DNA of 64,000 nucleotides from NCBI GenBank assembly GCA_039105265.1, contig JAPFFF010000012.1:3906001-3970000 (forward strand). Direction: 5' to 3'. The notes under the pieces were generated by a model. That model was given only the letters and a program-made list of their open reading frames with translations. It made no database searches and was not told the origin of the DNA. Shown here in pieces: positions 52,039 to 61,760 of the stretch. The position numbers were made by a program, and so were the translations under genes. The DNA is from Tritrichomonas musculus (lineage: Eukaryota > Parabasalia > Tritrichomonadida > Tritrichomonadidae). How positions within the stretch are numbered: position 1 is the stretch's first letter; every line of letters starts with the position of its first letter.

Positions 52039-55000
52039 TTATGGATCAGCGTTCATTTCAACTTCTGCTTCACTTTGATCCTTATTCCTTTTGTTCCTGA
52101 TAATAAGATAAATGATGACAACGACGATAGCAGCTACAACAACGATGACTGCGATACAAATACCTGCGATAGCTCCACCACTTAGCTTATCTTTATGAAG
52201 AGGATAGCTGCAAAATGACTTATTGGCGTAATTACTTGAAGTGTGAATGGCTTTTGTATGCTTGATACCAATATCATAATCACAATCAGGTTCAAATCTT
52301 CCATTATAAAAGATATCATCGAATTTACAATCTTTGAAGGCTTCATTTCCAATTCTCAAGAAATAATCAGCACCATATAAAGAATAGCTAGATGTCCTTG
52401 CGACTTCATTATTTACAATGAAGAAAGACAAAGTTCCTTTCTTGAATCCTTCACAGCCTCTAAAAGCACCTGCGCCGATAATTGTTTGTGAAGCAGAACT
52501 AGAACCAGAACCACGTCCTTCAACATTGATTGTTAATGATCCAGAGAGTCCTCTGCATCCAGAAAATGCATTGTCGCCAATTGTCTTCAATCCTGTTGGA
52601 ATGACCAATGGACCTGTTAAGCTTGTGCAGCCTTCAAAAGCACTTATGCCAATCTTTGTGATACTTGTAAAGTCCAAGTCCATCCGAAGATTGGAGCAGC
52701 CATAAAATGCATAATCACCAATTTCTATAATATCATCATCAATAACATAAGAAAGTAAATTGAGGTTTCTATAGAACATGTAATTTGGAATAGCTTTGTC
52801 ATTTGCGCGTGTAGTTGGTGCTGAAAGTTCTGGGAATTTGATGGATTCATTCAAATTAGTTAAGCCAGAAAGACCACCTTCTCTGATTTCGATACTTTTG
52901 ATGGACTTTGAGAAATTAACTTTTGTGAATCCGCATCCGTAGAAAGCATACTTGCCAATTACTTGGGCATTAGATGGGAATTCCAAAACACCTGTTAATG
53001 ATGACATTTCATAAAATGCACGATCTGGTACTTCTTGAAGAGATTTGAGCACTAATGATGTAAATCCAGTTGCGTTTTGGAATGTTGTTTGATCAAAACC
53101 AGTGATGTAACGTGAGTTAAAGGTCAATGAGCCTGAGAATGATGAATATGAGAATGCACCTTCACCAACCAAATTTGTTGCAATATATAATGGTGTATTG
53201 ATACTTTCACAATGTGAGAAAGCTTCTTCACCAATGGAAACTCCTGATGGAATTGATAAAGGACCTCGAAGAGTGCTGCCATAAAAAGCACGATCACCAA
53301 TTGATGACCCTGAAATGCCTTCATCGATAACAAGATTCATTGGTTGAGTTGTCCTTACTCCTTCGAAAGCGCGCTTTCTAATTGAACCATCGATTAATAA
53401 TATTGTTCCACGGAAATTACGGCAGCTCTCAAAGTTGTACGGTCCAACTGTTCCACCATCGATTCGGACTGAATAATCACAATCGTAATCGTCATCATGT
53501 AATGTTTGGCCCAAATTTGTGCAGCCTTCAAAAACATAATCACCAAGAGTGCCACCATACAAAAATATTGGTCCTGCAAGTTGTGTGTTAGCAAATGCAT
53601 AATCACCAACCCTGAAGTTATTTTTGGATGAATAAGGAATTACTAATGTTTCATTTAGTCCTGCTCTACGGAATGCATTTCTGCCAATTGTTTCGAGAGA
53701 TGAAGTATCAAACGTTACTTGTCTCAAGTTTGTGCAGTTTTCAAAAGCACTATCTTCAATTCTTATGACGTTGGAAGGAATTTTTAATTCTCCTGATATT
53801 CCAGCATTAGCAAAAGCTCTCTCTCTAATATAATGTAAACTTGAGCTTAAAACCAATGTTCTTAAATTCGTGCAATCTTCAAATGAACTTTTTCCAATTT
53901 CTTGAACTGTACTTGGGAGAGTTAATTCAGTAAGGATGTCCAAACCTCGGAAAGCTTCATCTCTTATTTTTTGAATATAAATTGTATTTCCTGTATTTGG
54001 ATCTGGTGATGGTGATGGTATTGGGTTAACTTCTCCATAACCGGTAGAACCATCAAATTGGCCGCATCCTATGAAAGCATATGGACCAACTTGGGAGCCT
54101 AAATCAATTGTAACATGTCCTCTAAGCGTAGTGCAGTTTGCAAAAGCATATCGTCCGATTGTTGTCACAGACTTAGGAATGTCAAGATAGCAATTCAAAC
54201 CATTGCAGTTTGCAAAAGCGTTTTGACCAATTTGAGTTAAATCTGATTTATAATAAAATATAAGTGAGGTTAAGCTAGTGCAACTTTCGAAAGCATAAGA
54301 ATAAATTATTCCAACGCCTTGAGGTATTTGAAGAGTGCCTGATATTGATGAACCTTGAAATGCATATGGACCAATACCTTCTAATCCGCTATCGGTGTAT
54401 GTTGTTATTTGGCCTAGTCCTTTTAGTCCTTGGAAAGCTCCTAAATTAATGTTTTCGAGTGATTTTGGAAGAACAAGTGGTCCGGTAAGACCTGTGTTAT
54501 GGAAAGCATAGGAGCCAATTCGGGATAAGCCTTCATTCAATTCAAAATTGGTTATTCCTGTGCAACCTTCAAAACATCTGTTACCAATAGTTGGACAGTT
54601 TATTATTAATTTTGCAGGATGAAGAGTGGTGATTCCTGCAAATACAGAACCATCTGCTAAATCAGAAGTAACAGATGAATCGGCATTACCTACTGAGGTA
54701 TAATAAGAAGGAATAACTAATTCAAAAGTATTTGCATGATTGAATGATGTTCCACGAAAAGCATAAGGTCCAATGGTACAAGATGAACTTCCTTCGCCAT
54801 TAAAAACTAAAGATGTTATGGTTCCAAAATTTTCAAATGCTCTTTCTTCAATGTTTGTGTTTCCAATTGTGATAGCGCATCCACTTGATGTGCAATCAGC
54901 AAATGCTGTTCTGCCAATTTCTATTGCTTTTATTTCTATACTTTTGCCAAATGTGCATTGTGCAAAAGAAGAAACGCCAATTTTATATTCTTCACTAACT

Positions 55001-56883
55001 TTTAAGGTGCCAATGTTCAAATGATAGAAAGCTTGTTCTTCAATTTGAATGTCAATTGGATGGCTATCATCGTAATCAAATTTAACTTGGTCTTTTGCAT
55101 CAATCTTTAAGTTGTTAATGTTGCAACCATCAAATGCGTGGAATTTGATTTGTGCCGAATGAAGATTCAAATCAAATCCGTTTGGAGCATTAGTTTGGCA
55201 CTGAGAAAAGGCGTATGGATGAATTATTGTTGAAAATACTTTAATTTCACTGTGAGTGTTTAATCTTGCTGTAGCAAATGCGTATTCTTCAATTTCATAT
55301 ATTGAAGAATGGATGATTAAATCATTCGAAACAATAACACCATAAAATGCTCTTCTCTTTATAGTGTTTGGAGGAAAGAATTCTACTGCTTCTTGGAAGT
55401 CTTTTACATTAGTCCATTGTTGTCCGATAATTAATTCTGAGAATGTCATTGGAGTTGTTGTACACTCAAAAGCGCTTTCACCAATATCTGATCCGATAAT
55501 TCTGATTGGTCCAGCAAACTTGCAATTTTGAAAAGCATAAGCTGGAATACTAGAGTGATCAACTAATAAAGATCCTGTTAAGGATACACAATTGGCAAAT
55601 GCATTATCATTAATTGTAGTGCCACGTGGTATGTTGAGTGATCCAGTGACTCCAGAATTGTAAAATGCGTATGGTCCAAGGAAATTACTGCTAGTATCAC
55701 CATTAGAATTTTTGAGGGTAAGAGTGAATGAATTTCTAACATTTTCAAATGCTTTTTCTCCAATTGTGCAATATTCAAGTGTTAAAGGACAATTTGTAAG
55801 ACCAGTGCAATCTTTAAATGCATATGAGCCAACTCGAACTGTAGTTAATGTAAATGATCTTCCGTTTAAAATACAACCTTCAAATGCGTGGTTTTTAATT
55901 CCATAAGGATAATTGGAACTGTACTTAAAACTAATGTCGCAGTTAATTGTGAAACCTGCAAATGAATACTCATCGAAACTAATGTAAAATGTTGTTCGGA
56001 AATTGGAAACAATCTTTTCTTCTCTTGCTCGAAAGGCCCATTTGCCTACTGAACTGCAGCTTAGATCTAGGTTTACAGACTTGCAGCCGTCGAATGCTCC
56101 TTCTTCTATTCGGGATGCTGTCAATTGGTTTTGGCTATTTATAACTAAATTTTGACAATTGGCAAAAGCATACCTTCCTATGGTTCCTGAAGCTGGGAGA
56201 GCTAGGTTTCCTATTGTTGAGCATCTATAAAATGCAAATTCTCCATATGTTAATGGTGCTGCTGGTGATGTTCGAGCATCAAAAGTTGGATTCAAACTGG
56301 TGCATCCTTCAAAGGCCGAATTACCAATTTCATTTACTATTGCTGGAAATCTGAGAGAACCGATTGCAGTACAATTGAAAAAGGCTCCTTCTTTGATGTA
56401 TATATATCCTGGAATGTCAGGCACATTTTCACCTGTAGAAGGAATTCCAATTACTTTTGCAAAATCCAAATAGTTAATTCGTGTGTTTGCGAAAGCACCT
56501 TCTCCGATTCTTAAACCAGTTAAATCGCCAAAAGTTACTGTCGTGAGTCCAGATCCATAAAAGAGATATGGTGCAATGTAGTTGGGTTCATCGTTATGTG
56601 TGGTTAAAGATTTTTCATTAATCGTTACTGATGTGAGACCATTGCAATCAGCATAGTAAAATGGTTTATTATTTTCTACATCAAGTGTCACAGTATTTCC
56701 TGTTGGACAATTTCCCCTTGTTGTATGAATCTTCTCTTCACGATCGAATCTAGAACTTGTTAAAGAGAAGAAAAAGAACAGTGATGAAAAGAACATACTA
56801 AAAAATGAAATGAACTTTGACCGTAAAAAAATTTTTTTAAGTTCAACAATTTTATTTTTTGCATAATTTGTCATATTAAGCAT
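52039..56883 (-). CDS. Giant BspA-like leucine-rich-repeat surface protein
   Basis: The product is about 1614 residues from the ATG at 56883 (MFFSSLFFFFSL at 56796 would give a tighter signal peptide). A hydrophobic leader is followed by some sixty LRR_5-type repeats of about 23 residues with the pattern IGxYAFxxCxxLxGxLxIPxxVxx. A membrane helix (AIAGICIAVIVVVAAIVVV) and a basic tail ending EVEMNADP complete a type I surface protein. BspA-like proteins of trichomonads are thought to mediate adhesion to host cells or bacteria. The repeats are diverged, so the gene looks old and under selection rather than freshly expanded. The Maverick inserted about 125 bp beyond its 3' end without breaking it. 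Confidence 0.93.
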   Translation of the reverse strand: MLNMTNYAKNKIVELKKIFLRSKFISFFSMFFSSLFFFFSLTSSRFDREEKIHTTRGNCPTGNTVTLDVENNKPFYYADCNGLTSVTINEKSLTTHNDEPNYIAPYLFYGSGLTTVTFGDLTGLRIGEGAFANTRINYLDFAKVIGIPSTGENVPDIPGYIYIKEGAFFNCTAIGSLRFPAIVNEIGNSAFEGCTSLNPTFDARTSPAAPLTYGEFAFYRCSTIGNLALPASGTIGRYAFANCQNLVINSQNQLTASRIEEGAFDGCKSVNLDLSCSSVGKWAFRAREEKIVSNFRTTFYISFDEYSFAGFTINCDISFKYSSNYPYGIKNHAFEGCILNGRSFTLTTVRVGSYAFKDCTGLTNCPLTLEYCTIGEKAFENVRNSFTLTLKNSNGDTSSNFLGPYAFYNSGVTGSLNIPRGTTINDNAFANCVSLTGSLLVDHSSIPAYAFQNCKFAGPIRIIGSDIGESAFECTTTPMTFSELIIGQQWTNVKDFQEAVEFFPPNTIKRRAFYGVIVSNDLIIHSSIYEIEEYAFATARLNTHSEIKVFSTIIHPYAFSQCQTNAPNGFDLNLHSAQIKFHAFDGCNINNLKIDAKDQVKFDYDDSHPIDIQIEEQAFYHLNIGTLKVSEEYKIGVSSFAQCTFGKSIEIKAIEIGRTAFADCTSSGCAITIGNTNIEERAFENFGTITSLVFNGEGSSSCTIGPYAFRGTSFNHANTFELVIPSYYTSVGNADSSVTSDLADGSVFAGITTLHPAKLIINCPTIGNRCFEGCTGITNFELNEGLSRIGSYAFHNTGLTGPLVLPKSLENINLGAFQGLKGLGQITTYTDSGLEGIGPYAFQGSSISGTLQIPQGVGIIYSYAFESCTSLTSLIFYYKSDLTQIGQNAFANCNGLNCYLDIPKSVTTIGRYAFANCTTLRGHVTIDLGSQVGPYAFIGCGQFDGSTGYGEVNPIPSPSPDPNTGNTIYIQKIRDEAFRGLDILTELTLPSTVQEIGKSSFEDCTNLRTLVLSSSLHYIRERAFANAGISGELKIPSNVIRIEDSAFENCTNLRQVTFDTSSLETIGRNAFRRAGLNETLVIPYSSKNNFRVGDYAFANTQLAGPIFLYGGTLGDYVFEGCTNLGQTLHDDDYDCDYSVRIDGGTVGPYNFESCRNFRGTILLIDGSIRKRAFEGVRTTQPMNLVIDEGISGSSIGDRAFYGSTLRGPLSIPSGVSIGEEAFSHCESINTPLYIATNLVGEGAFSYSSFSGSLTFNSRYITGFDQTTFQNATGFTSLVLKSLQEVPDRAFYEMSSLTGVLEFPSNAQVIGKYAFYGCGFTKVNFSKSIKSIEIREGGLSGLTNLNESIKFPELSAPTTRANDKAIPNYMFYRNLNLLSYVIDDDIIEIGDYAFYGCSNLRMDLDFTSITKIGISAFEGCTSLTGPLVIPTGLKTIGDNAFSGCRGLSGSLTINVEGRGSGSSSASQTIIGAGAFRGCEGFKKGTLSFFIVNNEVARTSSYSLYGADYFLRIGNEAFKDCKFDDIFYNGRFEPDCDYDIGIKHTKAIHTSSNYANKSFCSYPLHKDKLSGGAIAGICIAVIVVVAAIVVVIIYLIIRNKRNKDQSEAEVEMNADP

Positions 56884-57537
56884 CAAAAAACCATATTAAT
56901 GATATAAATTTCATCTGTCTGAGTTAAAAAACTCGAAAATTTAACTATGAAAAATATTTGATTGAAATATTATTATATTATTTGATACTTATATCTTTAA
57001 ATTTATTGCATTTAGCCCATATATTATGAATATATATTCTTTCTATTTCAAATTTATAAAACGTTTATTCATTAAAATAGAAAATTTCAATTCATCGTGG
57101 CTATATATTCAGTTTATGAAAAATTTTTGAGATTTTATCAACTATAATTTTTCTGAATAATTCATAGGAATTATCAAAAGCAATTTAGTTTTTCAATTGA
57201 TTTTGTATATTGATTTAATTTTTGAATTACATTTTCTATAAATAGCCATGAATTAATTTATGAGTATTATTGGTTTTTCTAATTTTTGAATAGTTTATTC
57301 ATTGAAAAAGTTCAAGAACCAATTATACACAGAAAAACGAGATTATTTTATCCCCTTTCGGTTAAGTAAATTTTTGGTTTATCTCATTATTTAAATTCTT
57401 CAAAAAGATATTCCTTCAAGAAATCATTAGTAATTTATATAAAGAATAAACCAAAAAGAAATGAGAAAAAAGTTTTAATATATATAAGAAGAGGAGAATA
57501 TAATATCAATTTTATTCATAAAATTGAAAGGAATAGT
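56884..57537. other. Intergenic spacer upstream of the BspA gene
   Basis: AT-rich DNA holding the presumed promoter of the minus-strand BspA gene and the 3' end of the next minus-strand gene. No repeat or RNA gene was recognised. Confidence 0.5.
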
Positions 57538-58179
57538 TTAAAAATTTAACATATTTAAATCAAATATATTGGAATTTTGGTTATTGTAATTATTGGTATC
57601 AAAATTTGAGTTTGATGTTGATTCATCCCCTAATTGAAAGGAGTCGATTTCATCATTCATTCTACTTCCTTGGATTATTTGAAAATTATTATTATTTGAA
57701 ATCATTCTTTGAATATTATGTTCATTCAAAGATTGGGTTTTATCTACTTTTTCTACTTTGGTTCGTTGTTTTTTCTTTACATTTATTCGTTGTGATTTTA
57801 TATCGTTTGAAGATTTTTTACTAATTTGAAGTAGCTTATTTAAAACATAAGAACCTTGAGTAAAAATATCATCAAAAAAGTTGGAGGCGTACCAGCATAA
57901 GATGGAGTCCTTCATTCGTCTGCTGGATGTAGGCAAATGAATGTCTGGTTTGGTGTCACTATATACTTTTTCTAATTCTCTTCCAAGATCGAAAAGATTA
58001 TCTCTTTGGAGATTGAGCTGATCAAATAAAGCTTTCACTTTAAAATATTTATCGCCTAGTATTTTAATTTTACGATTTGTATTGTCTCTGATGTTTTTCG
58101 TTTGTGTTGTTATTGGATTCCAGTTTGCCTTGTTGTTTTTGATGATAAGTATTTTTATCTCTTTTTTTTCATAATCCAT
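57538..58179 (-). CDS. Hypothetical protein with helical core and Asn-rich tail
   Basis: The product is 213 residues from an ATG at 58179. Residues ~1-125 are mixed charged and helical, with a block KVKALFDQLNLQRDNLFDLGRELEKVYS and then MKDSILCWYASNFFDDIF. A basic stretch (KKKQRTKVEKV) may be a nuclear signal. The last ~60 residues are Asn/Ser-rich and probably disordered. There is no membrane segment. I do not recognise the family; the basic patch and disordered tail would suit a nuclear regulator, but that is a guess. It is the last gene before the large palindrome. Confidence 0.6.
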   Translation of the reverse strand: MDYEKKEIKILIIKNNKANWNPITTQTKNIRDNTNRKIKILGDKYFKVKALFDQLNLQRDNLFDLGRELEKVYSDTKPDIHLPTSSRRMKDSILCWYASNFFDDIFTQGSYVLNKLLQISKKSSNDIKSQRINVKKKQRTKVEKVDKTQSLNEHNIQRMISNNNNFQIIQGSRMNDEIDSFQLGDESTSNSNFDTNNYNNQNSNIFDLNMLNF

Positions 58180-58328
58180 CTATAACTTTAAAATGAACTA
58201 AAATTTCAAATGGACGATACACATTTTTGAATAAAAAAAAACTTTGATGAAAAATTTTTTTTATTTATTTATTGAATAATTTATTTTATATGTCAAATGT
58301 TAATGAAATATTATTAATTTCAGTTTTT

Positions 58329-58369
<41 letters not shown>

Positions 58370-58381
58370 TAAATTTTGAAA

Positions 58382-60315
58382 TGCACAAAAAGTGCCCAAA
58401 AAGTGAAAAATACTGAAAAAGTTTCCCAAAAAGTGCTTTTTGCACAAAAAGTGACAAATTTGGAGAAAAAAAAAACTTAAATAAATCATAAATAGAATTA
58501 AAATGTTTTTATAAAAATTATAATATAAAATGTATAAGTCCATATGAAATAAAAAATGGTATAAAATTGAGAAATGCAAATTATCCTATATATTTCATAT
58601 ATTTGATCTAATATTGTGAAAAAGGCAAATTATCATTTAATGTAGCTTGTATATTAATATTTGCGTGTCATTTTCGCGATAATATTGATACTTCAAATAT
58701 TGATTGATTTTCTAAAAATAAAAGAAAATTACTTATTTGAAATTATTTAACGTTAATTAACAAATTAGTCATCACCATTTTTAATTTAATAATGTTTTTT
58801 ATGAGATAATTTTATATTAAATGTGAGATATTATTTTCTCAGAAAAAAAACAAAATAATTAAAATTGATAATAAAATATTGAATGGCAATAGAAAAATTA
58901 TTGAATTAATTATTATTATATTTCATATTTATTTATTTTAATATGTTCATGCACTATACGGATATATAAACTTTAATCTGCTTATATAATATTATTAAAC
59001 ATATATTTAGTGGTTATTTTATATGATATAAATGTTATATTTCATAGAATTCATATTTTATATTTTGTGAATAAAGTATAATTTTGAATAAAAATAATTA
59101 TATATTGAATGCATTGAAATATTTATTTTTATAAACGGCTCTTTTATCTTTTATCGATTTATTTTACAATAGAAAAGATTTTTAATATTAATAATATGAT
59201 ATAATTATTTAGTATATTGTTCATTATTTTGGAGTTCCTGATATTTTCCTTTATGTGGTGAAAATTGAACAATTTGATGAAAATATTATATTTTCTCTTA
59301 ATCCAGTTACATAAACTAGCAATAAACGATATAAAGTAATTTAATGGTTATTATAGTTGTTCATTCTTATTCTTTCATTTGTTTTCATAGAATCTTATTT
59401 CAAAATATTATATCTTCTCTTCATCCAGTTATATAAACTAGCAATAAACGATATAAAGTAATTTAATGGTTATTATAGTTGTTCATTCTTATTCTTTCAT
59501 TTGTTTTCATAGAATCTTATTTCAAAATATTATATCTTCTCTTCATCCAGTTATATAAACTAGCAATAAACGATATAAAGTAATTTAATGGTTATTATAG
59601 TTGTTCATTCTTATTCTTTCATTTGTTTTCATAGAATCTTATTTCAAAATATTATATCTTCTCTTCATCCAGTTATATAAACTAGCAATAAACGATATAA
59701 AGTAATTTAATGGCTATTATAGTTGTTCATTCTTATTCTTTCATTTGTTTTCATAGAATCTTATTTCAAAATATTATATCTTCTCTTCATCCAGTTATAT
59801 AAACTAGCAATAAACGATATAAAGTAATTTAATGGTTATTATAGTTGTTCATTCTTATTCTTTCATTTGTTTTCATAGAATCTTATTTCAAAATATTATA
59901 TCTTCTCTTCATCCAGTTATATAAACTAGCAATAAACGATATAAAGTAATTTAATGGTTATTATAGTTGTTCATTCTTATTCTTTCATTTGTTTTCATAG
60001 AATCTTATTAAGAAATTTAATATTTTTTTTTTTTTTTTTTTTTTTTTTTCCCTCTCTCTCCCCTCACTATTTCATTTAGTATATAGTAGTATATAATAAA
60101 TTGTAGTGTTATCTGATATTATGATAACACAAATACTTTATTTATTTTATGCTTATTTCATACAAATCATCAATTTTCGATTTTGAATATGCTCATTGAA
60201 TTATTTCAATGGATAAAATATAAAGAAATGATTTTTTAATTTCTAACTAACGACAGGTTTTTTGTTTTAAGTAATCAAATTATTACAATCAAGGAGGTCT
60301 TTCACGTTAATATTA
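58382..60315 (+). repeat. Left arm of the palindrome
   Basis: Order: CAAAAAGTG motif cluster (58383-58452), about 850 bp of unique AT-rich sequence, the 122-bp tandem array (about 59300-60010), a T-tract and a CCCTCTCTCTCCCC block (to ~60065), then about 250 bp ending GTTAATATTA. An 83-codon minus-strand frame at the outer end is stop-free by composition and is repeated in the right arm. Confidence 0.9.
59300..60010. repeat. 122-bp tandem repeat, six copies (left arm)
   Basis: The phrase ATAAACTAGCAATAAACG recurs at 59311, 59433, 59555, 59677, 59799 and 59921, exactly 122 bp apart. Copies are almost identical. The outermost copy has a variant leader (CTTAATCCAGTTAC), and the fourth carries GGCTATT in place of GGTTATT. 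Confidence 0.92.
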
Positions 60316-61760
60316 CATATTATAACAATCATATTTTAATTAACTGCCTAAAATTGTGAATTCTTAAATATTTTCAAAATTTTGAAAAGATTGATAGAAC
60401 AGATCCCAATATGAATGATTATACATTTAATATGTTAATATATATTAACTATCCATCATTAATCCAACTCAACCCATCATTATTATCATTCGTTCTATCA
60501 AAATCTTCATTTATAAATCATAAATATCACACTTTTTATCATTATTATCATTTGATTTGTAATAATACTCGTTTATTTAATATAATTACTAATCATGTTA
60601 GCATCACTCTAAAATATATGTCTTAATTCTCCCAAGATTTTCATTAAATTGTAAATGTACAAAAATATTTGAAAATTATTGGAAATATATTTGTTATTTG
60701 GTTGACAAAAGCGTATTTTAATGCAAATCACCGCAGGAGTTACTTTATGAGAAAAAGTAATACCATAAATTGACCGTGAAAAGAATGAAATCGTCAAAGA
60801 TATAAATTATATGTGTCGTTAAGTCTCTGAAACAGTAAATGATGCACAGCCGAACGTATACTACTAGGATAATGATAGAATGAGAGATAATTATAATAGA
60901 TATATGAGAATAATGATGTATATTTAATTACTATAACAGGTGTAGACACGCTAAAACAATTAACATACTATATATAGTTATCTTGGGATCAGATATGAGT
61001 CTATAGAAATATGCTAAGGTGTTAATCACGTTTCAGGAGCATAGTCACGTATCTTTATCTCGGTGCTGTCATCTCGAATTATCATCCAGGTATTATTATC
61101 CCGTTATTATCTCGGTGTTATTATCTCAAATTATTTTAGTGTAGCTACGCCTCTTATAATAACTACTGTATATGCTAGAATAATGGTAGAATGAGTGATA
61201 ATCAAAGTATATCAATAAGGATTATGATGTTATAAATGAAAATAATAATAGAATGAATGATGTTAATGATTAAATGAGTGATAATTGCATTAACCAAATA
61301 AGAATTATGATAGTATGAATAAGAATAATGTTAAAATGATTGATAATTATAATATAAAAGTAAGAATTATGATGAATAAGATGGAATAATGATTGAACTA
61401 GAGTTAATAATGATAGAATGATTGATAATAATGATTAAATAAATAACAATTATAATAAACAAGTAAATATTATGATAGAATGAAAAGAATAATGATAAAA
61501 TGAGTGATAATTTAAATATATAAGTAAGAATTATGATGAATATACTAGGATAATGATTGAACGAATGATAATAATGATAACTTATCCTCGGATAAAGATT
61601 TTTTCTCCTGATCCATTTTAGGATATTACCGCATGCTTAGTAATAATGATAGAATGAGTGATAATAATGATTGTTTATGCAGTAAAAAAATGATAGAAGA
61701 AACGAGAACGACGATATAAAAATAAATATTAAGGTTGATTCAAACAATGAAAAATTAAAT
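60316..61760. repeat. Spacer of the palindrome with degenerate ATGATAGAATGA repeats
   Basis: About 1.45 kb without a convincing gene. From about 60870 to 61700 the words ATGATAGAATGA, GAGTGATAATTA and AAGAATTATGAT recur in loose order. Near 60465-60490 the same motif appears in the opposite strand sense (TCATTCGTTCTATCA). A short stretch at 61050-61140 repeats TTATCTCGGTG/TTATCTC. A 71-codon frame at 60411 is low-complexity. Confidence 0.7.

Noticed and set aside
58328-58579. 83-codon minus-strand frame at the outer left arm, repeated on the plus strand at 63359-63637
   Set aside because: It translates AT-rich repeat DNA into low-complexity hydrophobic sequence, runs through homopolymer at its end and shows no domain. 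The duplication is explained by the palindrome.
59300-60010. Regular array that could suggest a CRISPR
   Set aside because: The 122-bp units are identical throughout, with no short repeat/variable spacer alternation, and the organism is eukaryotic.
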